Shown here one piece after another: positions 1 to 6,040 of a stretch of 25,734 nucleotides of DNA. The translations under genes were made by a program, and so were the position numbers. The stretch is from Sulfuriflexus sp032250955. GTDB taxonomy: Bacteria > Pseudomonadota > Gammaproteobacteria > AKS1. The DNA is taken from positions 1-25,734 of the forward strand of contig NZ_JAVVES010000042.1 of assembly GCF_032250955.1 (NCBI RefSeq). The letters run 5' to 3'. The notes under the pieces are model-generated. The model made no database searches. It was not told the DNA's origin and saw only the letters and a program-made list of their open reading frames with translations. The number at the start of each line of letters is the position of its first letter. The stretch's first letter is position 1.

Positions 1-277
1 CTCCAATTTCCAGAAAACTATCTCTATTGCTCCAAATTCGCTATATTTTTACCCACTAATTTTTCCGAAGAGCCAAAAAACCGATACTGCGATAAATTCC
101 GGAAGGCCGTGAGGCCAGGCATGAAGAAATTCTGCAGCGGGCTTGATATATATTGGATTCGGTCCCGGGGTCGCGGCCTTTGAACATGAAGACTTTAAGG
201 TGATGCTTGCCATCCCTTGGGGCCGGGCGTGTCTTCGCAAATAAAACAATAAGACTACGTCATAACGGTTCACCTGG
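1..277. other. Gene-free left edge downstream of merR
   Basis: No convincing coding region, RNA gene or strong terminator is visible here. The short reading frames lack family resemblance and ribosome binding sites. The stretch is AT-rich at its outer end and lies downstream of the minus-strand mer operon, so it should contain the end of that transcript, but I see no stem followed by a T tract on that strand. Confidence 0.5.
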
Positions 278-724
278 TCACTGGCGGGCATTGCTCAGGG
301 TCGCAATAATGGCGCAGCATTCCTGGCCGGAGACATTTTCCTTGCAGGCCTTGATCAGCCTGGCCAGTTCCCGCTGCATGGCGATCAGATCGTCAATGCG
401 TTGCTGGATGACGGCCTGTTTGTGTTCCGCGATCACACGTGCATCAAAGCAGTCCTGGTCGTTCAGGGACAACAGGTCCGCGATTTCAGCGAGGCTGAAG
501 CCGAGTTCCTGTGCCCGCTTGATAAAGCGGATGCGCTCCACGGTCGGCGCGGGGTAACGACGGTAGCCCTGTGGCGGTTTTACCGGTTCATCGATAAGGC
601 CGATGCGCTGATAGTAGCGAATGGTTTCGACATTGACCTCCGCGGTCTTGGCGAGGTGACCGATGGTGAGGCCAGCTGTCTTGTCGGTGCTTGATGTGTC
701 AGTTGTCTTCATACGGGATACCAT
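278..724 (-). CDS. merR: MerR, mercury-responsive transcriptional regulator
   Basis: A 148-residue MerR-family dimeric activator/repressor that senses Hg(II) and controls the mer operon. The winged helix-turn-helix lies at about residues 18-85 (IGHLAKTAEVNVETIRYYQR), followed by the long dimerisation helix. The three mercury ligands are in register: C92, C127 and C136, spaced C-x34-C-x8-C, the same spacing as C82/C117/C126 of Tn501 MerR; C137 is an extra cysteine. The gene lies 67 bp downstream of merA in the same direction, whereas Tn501-type operons place merR divergently. It could therefore be made from the operon transcript, from its own promoter, or both. The chosen start (724) has only a weak GGA just upstream; an internal ATG at 712 is the alternative. 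Family assignment and mercury sensing are secure from the cysteine pattern. Confidence 0.95.
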   Translation of the reverse strand: MVSRMKTTDTSSTDKTAGLTIGHLAKTAEVNVETIRYYQRIGLIDEPVKPPQGYRRYPAPTVERIRFIKRAQELGFSLAEIADLLSLNDQDCFDARVIAEHKQAVIQQRIDDLIAMQRELARLIKACKENVSGQECCAIIATLSNARQ

Positions 725-747
725 TCCGACGCGTTAATAAGGCTACC

Positions 748-776
748 ACCCTATACCGTAATCCGTATTTTGTGAA
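748..776 (-). promoter_or_regulatory. Possible independent merR promoter
   Basis: In the merA-merR gap the minus strand reads TTCACA (776-771), a 17-bp spacer and TAGGGT (753-748). The -35 is close to consensus and the -10 is weak. The canonical mercury operator dyad is absent, so if this promoter is real it would give basal merR expression. This is inference from sequence only. Confidence 0.3.
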
Positions 777-791
777 ACCTGTTTATGCACA

Positions 792-2198
792 TCAGCCCGC
801 GCAGCAGGAAAGCTGTTTAACATCCCTGGTGAAGGTCTGGGCGCAGAGCTTGAGGCCCTCTACCATGGTTAGATAGGGGAATAGCTGGTCGGCCAGGTCG
901 GTAACGGTCATCCGGTTGCGGATGGCCATCGCCGCCGTCTGGATGATCTCGCCGCCCTCGTGCGCCAGCACCTGGCAACCGAGGATGCGGCCCGAGGCCT
1001 TGTCGGCCACCAGCTTGATGAAGCCGCGGGTGTCCAGGTTGGCCATCGCGCGGGGCACGTTTTCCAGGTCGAGCCGGCGGCTGTCGGCCTTGATGCCCTG
1101 CGCTTCCGCCTGTGCCTCGGTCAGCCCCACTGTCGCCACCTGCGGGGCGGTGAAGACCACCGCCGGCATGGCGGACAGATCGAGAGCGACATCCTCGCCG
1201 CTCATGTTGCGTGCCGCCCGTGTGCCGGCCGCCGCCGCGACGTAGACGAACTGCGGCTGGTCGGTGCAGTCGCCGGCGGCATAGATGTGTTCAATGTTGG
1301 TACGCATGTGATCATCGACGACGATGTTGCCGGCCGGGGTGGTCGCAACGCCGGCGTTCTCCAGCGCAAGCCGATCCGCGTTGGAACGGCGGCCGGTGGC
1401 GACCAGCAGTTGATCACTGCGGATCTCGCCCCGCTCGGTGTGGATCACGAAGCCGTTGCCGTCATGATGCACGCTCTCGGGTACGGTGTGCAGCTCGATC
1501 GTCATGCCTTCTCCTTCCAATGCAGCTTTCAGCCCCGCGCCCAGGTCGGGGTCCTCTTTTGACAGCAGGGTACTGCGCGCCAGCAAGGTGACTTGCGCGC
1601 CCAGACGGCGGAAGGCCTGGGCCAGCTCCAGCGCGATCACCGAGCCGCCGAGCACAATCAGGTGTTGTGGCACGGCCTCGGCCATCAAGGCCTCGGTCGA
1701 GGTCCAGTAAGGTGTGTCGGCCAGGCCGACGATGGCGGGGATCGCCGGCCGCGCGCCGACCGCCAGCAGGATGCGGTCTGGCCGCAGTACCTGCTCGCTG
1801 CCATCGGGTTCGCTGACGATCAGGGTGGCGGCATCCTGAAAACGGGCCATGCCGCGCAGCAGATTGATCGCCGGGTTGGTCGCCAGAATGCTTTCGTACT
1901 TGGCGACACGCAATTGCTCGACCAGCTGTTGTTGCTGGTGCACCATGGCACGGCGGTCGATGACCGGCGTGTTGCGTGGCATGCCGTCGAAGGCGTGATG
2001 GCCCTGTTGATGGGCGATATGCGCGCCACGAATCATCACCTTGGAAGGCACGCAGCCGATGTTGACGCAGGTGCCGCCGATGACCTCATTAGCTTCGATG
2101 AGGGTGACCCGCGCGCCTTGCTCCGCGGCCTTGATGGCGGCCGCGAAAGCGCCGGAGCCGGTACCGACGATAGCAATGTTTAGAATATTCAGATTCAT
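792..2198 (-). CDS. merA: MerA, mercuric reductase (core form without NmerA domain)
   Basis: Cytosolic FAD- and NADPH-dependent flavoprotein that reduces Hg(II) to volatile Hg(0). The 468 residues begin directly with the FAD-binding dinucleotide fold (IAIVGTGSGAFAAAIKA, about 8-24). The redox-active disulfide motif GTCVNIGCVPSK follows at about residues 42-53. The NAD(P)-binding fold is in the middle (VLGGSVIALELAQAF), the second FAD motif is IYAAGDCTDQP, and the dimerisation domain contains PYLTMVEGLK with the conserved tyrosine. The C-terminal vicinal cysteine pair (LSCCAG) that hands mercury to the active site is present. The N-terminal HMA domain of many MerA proteins is absent, and the length matches the catalytic core. 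The gene starts 11 bp after merC stops, so the two are co-transcribed. No strong ribosome binding site is seen, which suggests coupling to merC. Confidence 0.97.
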   Translation of the reverse strand: MNLNILNIAIVGTGSGAFAAAIKAAEQGARVTLIEANEVIGGTCVNIGCVPSKVMIRGAHIAHQQGHHAFDGMPRNTPVIDRRAMVHQQQQLVEQLRVAKYESILATNPAINLLRGMARFQDAATLIVSEPDGSEQVLRPDRILLAVGARPAIPAIVGLADTPYWTSTEALMAEAVPQHLIVLGGSVIALELAQAFRRLGAQVTLLARSTLLSKEDPDLGAGLKAALEGEGMTIELHTVPESVHHDGNGFVIHTERGEIRSDQLLVATGRRSNADRLALENAGVATTPAGNIVVDDHMRTNIEHIYAAGDCTDQPQFVYVAAAAGTRAARNMSGEDVALDLSAMPAVVFTAPQVATVGLTEAQAEAQGIKADSRRLDLENVPRAMANLDTRGFIKLVADKASGRILGCQVLAHEGGEIIQTAAMAIRNRMTVTDLADQLFPYLTMVEGLKLCAQTFTRDVKQLSCCAG

Positions 2199-2209
2199 GT
2201 TCGCCGCAT

Positions 2210-2629
2210 CTACACTTCACAGCCCGCCGGTCTACAATACCGGTGCGCCGGCGACACCAGGTCCTGGATGGCGACGGCCAGCATCAGCGTCAGCCCGCCG
2301 TACAGGGTCCAGGTACTCCAGCCGTACTGAAACCAGGGATAGAGGCTGAGCAGCACGATCACCGGACCGACCATGCCGGCCAGGCTGCGGTGCCACTGGC
2401 GATGACTCAGCCAGCCCAGGGCATTGGCCCCCAGCGCGATCCAGGCGAACAGCGGCAGCAGGGTGTTGACGAACAACCCTTCCCACTGCGCCAGGAACCC
2501 CAGGCCGAGGGCCGCGCCGATGCTGGCCAGGGCCGGGAAGCACATGGCACAGCCCATGGTGGAGACGATGGCACCCAGCGCGCCCGACTTGTCGCCGATA
2601 CGCGCTAACAGGTGGATGAAACCGTTCAT
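2210..2629 (-). CDS. merC: MerC, inner-membrane mercuric ion transporter
   Basis: A 139-residue, four-helix inner-membrane protein that imports Hg(II) for reduction by MerA. The mercury-binding pair C27-x2-C30 (MGCAMCFPALASIG) lies in the first helix. The C-terminal cytoplasmic tail carries C132 and C137 (SPAHRYCRPAGCEV), both as in MerC of Tn21. This is the first gene of the operon: AGGAG sits six bases upstream of the ATG, and the MerR-controlled promoter lies about 33 bp further upstream. No merT or merP belongs to this minus-strand operon; their relatives are in the divergent operon. The identification rests on end-to-end resemblance to MerC. Confidence 0.95.
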   Translation of the reverse strand: MNGFIHLLARIGDKSGALGAIVSTMGCAMCFPALASIGAALGLGFLAQWEGLFVNTLLPLFAWIALGANALGWLSHRQWHRSLAGMVGPVIVLLSLYPWFQYGWSTWTLYGGLTLMLAVAIQDLVSPAHRYCRPAGCEV

Positions 2630-2661
2630 TGGGCGCTCCTGATTCAGTTAGTACAGGCTCG

Positions 2662-2693
2662 AGTATAAGCACCGTACCTAAGTACGGAGTCAA
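2662..2693 (-). promoter_or_regulatory. MerR-controlled mer promoter/operator
   Basis: On the minus strand TTGACT (2693-2688) is followed by a 19-bp spacer and TTATAC (2668-2663), or TATACT after 20 bp. The dyad CCGTAC-TTAG-GTACGG fills the spacer. Half-sites, 4-bp centre and over-long 19-20-bp spacing match the known merT operator/promoter, where Hg-MerR untwists DNA to let RNA polymerase engage both elements. It drives merC-merA and probably merR. Confidence 0.93.
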
Positions 2694-2743
2694 GCAGCCT
2701 GGAGAATAATTTCACTTGTCACGAAGAATGACGGGATCAGGAT

Positions 2744-2774
2744 TTGACATGGAGTCAGCTCCAGGCTGTAGGGT
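2744..2774 (+). promoter_or_regulatory. ZntR/CueR-type MerR-family promoter for the divergent operon
   Basis: TTGACA (2744-2749), a 19-bp spacer and TAGGGT (2769-2774), with the dyad TGGAG-TCAG-CTCCA between the two elements. Over-long spacing plus a central dyad is the signature of MerR-family metal promoters, and the half-sites resemble those of the E. coli zntA promoter bound by ZntR. It points rightwards into the barrel-merP-merT-type operon, whose last gene encodes a MerR-family protein that is the probable ligand-responsive regulator. The site lies only 50 bp from the mer operator but has a different dyad. Confidence 0.85.
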
Positions 2775-2890
2775 GTTTATCGAAGCGGCTCTGCGGTCTC
2801 ATTTGCAAGGTTTCATGAGCACACGAGACGGTATACAGGGGATTCCGTGGGGAGAGGGAGTTTATGGGACAGCTGTGCCAAAGCCAAAGG

Positions 2891-2913
2891 CGGTTTTTTT
2901 TTTCAAAAAACCG
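2891..2913 (+). other. Inverted repeat with T10 tract in the operon leader
   Basis: CGGTTTTTT (2891-2899) pairs perfectly with AAAAAACCG (2905-2913) around a 5-base loop, and the left arm and loop contain ten consecutive T. It lies in the 5' leader, about 115 bp after the promoter and 64 bp before the first gene. It could pause or partly terminate transcription, or simply be an mRNA hairpin; the T tract is in the left arm, so it is not a standard terminator. Confidence 0.4.
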
Positions 2914-2918
2914 GAACC

Positions 2919-2938
2919 TGGAGTCGGCTCAAGGTTGT
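2919..2938 (+). promoter_or_regulatory. Second, degenerate copy of the MerR-family operator core
   Basis: The 20 bases from 2919 repeat those from 2750 with three substitutions: TGGAGTC(A/G)GCTC(C/A)AGG(C/T)TGT. The second copy lacks a TTGACA element and a matching -10, so it is not a duplicated promoter. It could be an auxiliary binding site for the same regulator or a relic of a local duplication. Confidence 0.45.
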
Positions 2939-2976
2939 CAAACTTGATGTGAGTGACATTTTGGAGGTTGTCTGAC

Positions 2977-3810
2977 ATGACCGGAGGTAACAGGATGGGG
3001 TTTTATGGACTGGGCGCGGCCCTGCTGGTATTGCTGATCAGCAGGCCGATTTTTGCGCATGACCCGATATTCGGACTCGGCCCACACGTCCTGTTCAAGA
3101 ACGGTTTTGAAGTCGCTGCCGAAGTGGGATCTGAAAAAGCCGGTAGCGAAAAAGAACAGGCTCTGGCGCTGGAGGTGACCTATGGACTGACCGGCGACTG
3201 GGCTTTGGGCGTGGACCTGCCCTATGCATTCAAGGAAGAAGCTAGTGAGAGTAGTAGTGGCAAAGGTGATGTCGCGGTATTTACCAAATACCGGTTTTGG
3301 CGAAAAGATTCGTTGGGGTTACAGGAATCAGCCGCCGTATTGCTGAAGGTGATCACCGACACGGCGGACACTAACAAGACACCGGCGCTGGATAAAGGCG
3401 CGACCGATACCATCCTGGGACTCACCTACGGTTATGAAGGTCGCAAGTGGTACCGCTGGGCCAGTGCCCGTTATCGCTTTAACGGTACCAATGATGCCGG
3501 CGTGAATCGCGGCGATAAAATTCTGATTGATTTCGTCGGCGGTATCCGTCCGACGCCAACAGGCTATCTGGAACCCGACACAGTCTGGCTATTGGAACTC
3601 AATGGCGAATACGGTGAACGCGCTGAATTGAACGGTGTCGAACTTTCCAACACCGGCGGCACCGAGTGGTTTTTGTCACCGGGTATTTTCTGGACCAGGC
3701 GTAATTTTGCCATCAAGGCTGGGGTACAGATCCCGATTTATCATAATCTTAATGGAAATCAGGAAGAATCGGATTATCGCGCAAAAGTCGCTTTTGAATG
3801 GCATTTGTAA
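2977..3810 (+). CDS. Outer-membrane beta-barrel protein, transporter-like (paralogue 1)
   Basis: About 277 residues: a signal peptide (hydrophobic stretch LGAALLVLLISRPIFA, cleavage before HDPIF), then alternating amphipathic strands and a C-terminal strand ending in an aromatic-rich segment (VAFEWHL), typical of outer-membrane barrels. The pattern resembles the MetA-pathway/transporter-like barrel family (PF13557). Its C-terminal half clearly resembles the gene at 4806 (shared LSPGI, TRR, VQIP, LNG and DY in the same order), so the two are paralogues. First gene of the operon, 200 bp after the ZntR-like promoter. Starts: ATG 2977 has GGAGG nine bases upstream and gives an arginine in the n-region; ATG 2995 has GGAGG seven bases upstream but no positive charge; a GTG at 2953 has no binding site. 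The substrate is unknown; passage of metal or metal-thiol complexes is inference. Confidence 0.75.
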   Translation: MTGGNRMGFYGLGAALLVLLISRPIFAHDPIFGLGPHVLFKNGFEVAAEVGSEKAGSEKEQALALEVTYGLTGDWALGVDLPYAFKEEASESSSGKGDVAVFTKYRFWRKDSLGLQESAAVLLKVITDTADTNKTPALDKGATDTILGLTYGYEGRKWYRWASARYRFNGTNDAGVNRGDKILIDFVGGIRPTPTGYLEPDTVWLLELNGEYGERAELNGVELSNTGGTEWFLSPGIFWTRRNFAIKAGVQIPIYHNLNGNQEESDYRAKVAFEWHL

Positions 3811-3853
3811 GTCATTCGGTTTTTATAAATTAATCAAGTCAGGAGTCATTGAG

Positions 3854-4150
3854 ATGAAAAAACAAATTCTGTTTGGTCTGTTCGGTCTTTTGCTATTGCA
3901 ATCCGCCTTCGCCGCCGGCACCCATTATGAAATGCGGGTTGACGGCCTGGCCTGTCCCTTCTGCGCCTATGGCATTGAAAAGAATCTGAAGGCCATTGAG
4001 GGCACGGCAAATATCAACGTCGACCTCGACAAGGGCCTGGTGAGTGTGGATATCGGTGAAGGTAAAGCCTTGACGGAAGAACAGATGAAGAAACTGTTTG
4101 ACGATTCCGGCTTCACTTATCGGAGCATGATCAAAAAACCACTGGAATGA
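3854..4150 (+). CDS. MerP-like periplasmic heavy-metal-binding (HMA) protein
   Basis: A 98-residue protein with a signal peptide (MKKQILFGLFGLLLLQSAFA, cleavage after residue 20) and a single HMA fold. The metal-binding motif is G-L-A-C34-P-F-C37-A-Y. The rest follows the beta-alpha-beta-beta-alpha-beta pattern, with ALTEEQMKKLFDDSGF as the second helix. MerP normally carries GMTC-x2-C; here LACPFC replaces it, so the metal may not be mercury. AGGAG eight bases upstream of ATG 3854 fixes the start; the longer open frame upstream overlaps the barrel gene and is not coding. Expected role: a soluble periplasmic metal shuttle that passes the ion by cysteine exchange to the MerT-like protein encoded next. 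A decayed relative follows at once. Confidence 0.88.
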   Translation: MKKQILFGLFGLLLLQSAFAAGTHYEMRVDGLACPFCAYGIEKNLKAIEGTANINVDLDKGLVSVDIGEGKALTEEQMKKLFDDSGFTYRSMIKKPLE

Positions 4151-4153
4151 TTG

Positions 4154-4387
4154 AGCGGCAGAGATTATGCAGTCAACCGTACCAATGCCATGACCGGTGA
4201 TTATTGTGCTTATGATTCAGAGCAGAAGTTTCTATAGAGGCAAGGTGTAGAGGGTTTTACAGTGGATATCAATGGCGTGCTGTTTGTAAGGGCAAGCAGG
4301 TCATTAACACTGACTGAGTTACAGGTCAGAAAGATACAGCTGAAGAACGGCCTTGATTACAAAGGCATGACGGAGACAACACGATGA
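4154..4387 (+). pseudogene. Decayed second MerP-like HMA gene
   Basis: One continuous frame, interrupted by a stop, reads as an eroded HMA domain. AMTGDYCAYDSEQKFL is followed by a TAG at 4235, then RQGVEGFTVDING and LTLTELQVRKIQLKNGLDYK up to TGA 4385-4387. It matches an HMA domain with GMTCDYCAYGIEQKLL in the motif region and a LTEEQ-helix near the end, similar to the intact MerP-like protein just upstream (ALTEEQMKKLFDDSGF). Two inactivating changes are visible: the first cysteine of C-x2-C is glycine, and a stop follows the first helix. No signal peptide can be read. The TGA overlaps the ATG of the MerT-like gene, as expected for a formerly coupled gene pair. This was probably a tandem duplicate of the MerP-like gene. 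Confidence 0.7.
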
Positions 4388-4782
4388 CTAATGAAACATC
4401 GAATCTTAAACAAAGTGGCGTGACATTTTTCACCCTGTTTACCACCACCGGCACACTGGTGTGTTGTGCCTTGCCGATCATATTTGTCACCCTGGGGCTG
4501 GGGGCCACTGTGGCCGCGATGACCAGCACCTTTCCGTTTTTGATTACCCTGAGTCAGCACAAGATCTGGGTGTTCGCCTTTTCCGGCATCATGTTGGCGA
4601 TTTCCGGCTGGCTCATGTTCCGACCCGGACGTACCTGCCCGACTGATAAAGAACTGGGGCGTGCTTGCAGTACGGCGCATAAATGGAACAAACGTATCTA
4701 CTGGAGTTCGGTGGTGATATGGAGCATCGGTTTTTTTGCTGCCTATTTGTTGTTGCCCATAAGAATCTGGCTGGAGATTTAA
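4384..4782 (+). CDS. MerT-like inner-membrane metal transport protein
   Basis: A 132-residue protein with three predicted membrane helices (about 13-35, 46-80 and 106-128). The vicinal pair C27-C28 (LVCCALPIIFVTLGLGA) lies in helix 1, and two further cysteines, C85 and C95, lie in the loop before helix 3. This is the cysteine layout of MerT (pair in helix 1 and pair in the cytoplasmic loop), which moves Hg(II) from MerP across the inner membrane. The sequence is diverged, hence MerT-like. CGGAG lies eight bases before the ATG, and the start overlaps the stop of the decayed HMA gene (ATGA). It lies between two outer-membrane barrels, unlike standard mer operons. The ion could be mercury or another soft metal. 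Confidence 0.8.
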   Translation: MTNETSNLKQSGVTFFTLFTTTGTLVCCALPIIFVTLGLGATVAAMTSTFPFLITLSQHKIWVFAFSGIMLAISGWLMFRPGRTCPTDKELGRACSTAHKWNKRIYWSSVVIWSIGFFAAYLLLPIRIWLEI

Positions 4783-4805
4783 TCTCAATGCTGGAGGTAG
4801 AGAAG

Positions 4806-5735
4806 ATGGAAAAGAAAAAGACAACAACCAGACTGAAACCTTCAGCATATATCGTTTTGCTTGGAGTAGCCGCAGGTGGGTTACTCGCTCACCCATCGGT
4901 GTCCGCGGCACCGATCACGTTCAATACCGCCCTGCCTGTGGCGGAAGGGGAATTTCTCATCCGCGAACAGATGATCGTTAATCAATCGGATGATGATCCG
5001 AGTGGCGTCAATCGGGACCGTACTGAAACCGCTGCTGTGACGGCATTGGGATACGGTATTAGTCGCAAATGGGCCGTGTTTGGTGTCTTGCCCTATCGTG
5101 ATATTAACCTGGATCTGGATTCAGGTGGCCAGCGTGTTAATCGTAGTAAGCGTGGTTTTGGTGATCTTACCGTTTTTACACGCTATACCGCCTACCAGAA
5201 AGATCAACCGGGCCGGACATTTCGTGTTGCCCCGTTTATCGGCGTCAAGGCGCCCACAGGTGAAGACAATGCCAGTGACAGTCTCGGCACCCTGCCGCCG
5301 CCAGCACAGGTGGCTTCGGGATCGTGGGATTATTTCGGCGGCGTGGTGTTGACATGGCAAACCTTGAAATATCAGGCCGACGCGCAAATCAGTTACCACA
5401 TTAATAATGAGGCAAACGGTTTTGAAGCCGGTAATATCGCTCGCCTTGACGGGTCATATCAACATCGCTTGTGGCGTAGCGACTCAAAAGGTATTCCGGA
5501 TTACCTGTATGGCGTTATTGAAGTTAATCTTATCCACCAGGATAAAAACCGGATCAGCGGTAATAATGATCCCAACTCCAATGGAACACGTCTGTTTTTA
5601 AGCCCAGGTATTCAATACGTGACCAGGCGCTGGATTGCGGAAGCTGCTGTGCAGATCCCTGTTAGCCAGGAGTTGAACGGAACAGCGCTTGAAAATGATT
5701 ATATTGCTCGAGCGGGATTCCGTTTCAACTTTTGA
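4806..5735 (+). CDS. Outer-membrane beta-barrel protein, transporter-like (paralogue 2)
   Basis: About 309 residues from ATG 4806, with GGAGGT seven bases upstream; the open frame extends further back but overlaps the MerT-like gene. A lysine-rich n-region and hydrophobic core (AYIVLLGVAAGGLLAHPSVSA) form a signal peptide ending before APITF. The mature part is a series of amphipathic strands with the final strand IARAGFRFNF ending in phenylalanine, the usual barrel-assembly signal. It resembles the PF13557 transporter-like barrels and is a paralogue of the gene at 2977 (shared GTxxFLSPGI, TRR, VQIP, LNG, ExDY). It sits 24 bp after the MerT-like gene and 21 bp before the thioredoxin-fold gene. 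Two barrels in one metal operon suggest a dedicated outer-membrane route; direction and substrate cannot be read from sequence. Confidence 0.75.
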   Translation: MEKKKTTTRLKPSAYIVLLGVAAGGLLAHPSVSAAPITFNTALPVAEGEFLIREQMIVNQSDDDPSGVNRDRTETAAVTALGYGISRKWAVFGVLPYRDINLDLDSGGQRVNRSKRGFGDLTVFTRYTAYQKDQPGRTFRVAPFIGVKAPTGEDNASDSLGTLPPPAQVASGSWDYFGGVVLTWQTLKYQADAQISYHINNEANGFEAGNIARLDGSYQHRLWRSDSKGIPDYLYGVIEVNLIHQDKNRISGNNDPNSNGTRLFLSPGIQYVTRRWIAEAAVQIPVSQELNGTALENDYIARAGFRFNF

Positions 5736-5755
5736 TTGTCATGAGGTAGGCCAGT

Positions 5756-6040
5756 ATGAGCATTAAAGTCGAAGTATTTTCATCTCCCGGCTGCGGCAAG
5801 TGCGGCCAGGCCAAAGAAGTTCTGCGCAAGCTCGCCGAGGAGATCGGCGGCGGCCGCATCGATTGGCGGGAAGTCAATGTACTGGAAGAGCTGGACTACG
5901 CGGTGAACCTCGGTGTGCTATCCACACCCGCCATTGCGATCAATGGTGCTCTCACCTTTACCGGTCTGCCTTCGGTGCGCAAGCTGCGCAGTGAGCTCGA
6001 CCGGCGGCTTGCTGTGGAAGCAGGGGTGAAGGGTGCATGA
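5756..6040 (+). CDS. Small thioredoxin-fold protein (CGKC)
   Basis: A 94-residue thioredoxin/glutaredoxin-like protein with redox motif C13-G-K-C16 after the first strand (EVFSSPGCGKC) and the conserved cis-proline segment STPAIAING (P58) facing the active site. No signal peptide is present, so it should be cytosolic. GAGGT lies nine bases before the ATG. The last four bases overlap the start of the downstream CcdA-like gene (ATGA), indicating translational coupling. Such small thioredoxins next to CcdA/DsbD-type membrane proteins usually deliver electrons to them for transfer to the periplasm. Here the likely beneficiary is the cysteine motif of the MerP-like protein, by context only. A role as cytosolic metal acceptor is also possible. 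Confidence 0.82.
   Translation: MSIKVEVFSSPGCGKCGQAKEVLRKLAEEIGGGRIDWREVNVLEELDYAVNLGVLSTPAIAINGALTFTGLPSVRKLRSELDRRLAVEAGVKGA

Noticed and set aside
49..291. Minus-strand frame of 80 codons downstream of merR
   Set aside because: It overlaps the merR end, has no binding site and its composition is not protein-like.
792..2198. Long plus-strand frames opposite merA (for example 960-1562 and 1593-2183)
   Set aside because: They are mirror frames of a GC-rich gene on the other strand, and merA is unambiguous.
2716..2952. Open frame of 78 codons upstream of the first barrel gene
   Set aside because: It contains the MerR-family promoter, the T10 hairpin and the second operator copy, has no ribosome binding site and resembles no protein.
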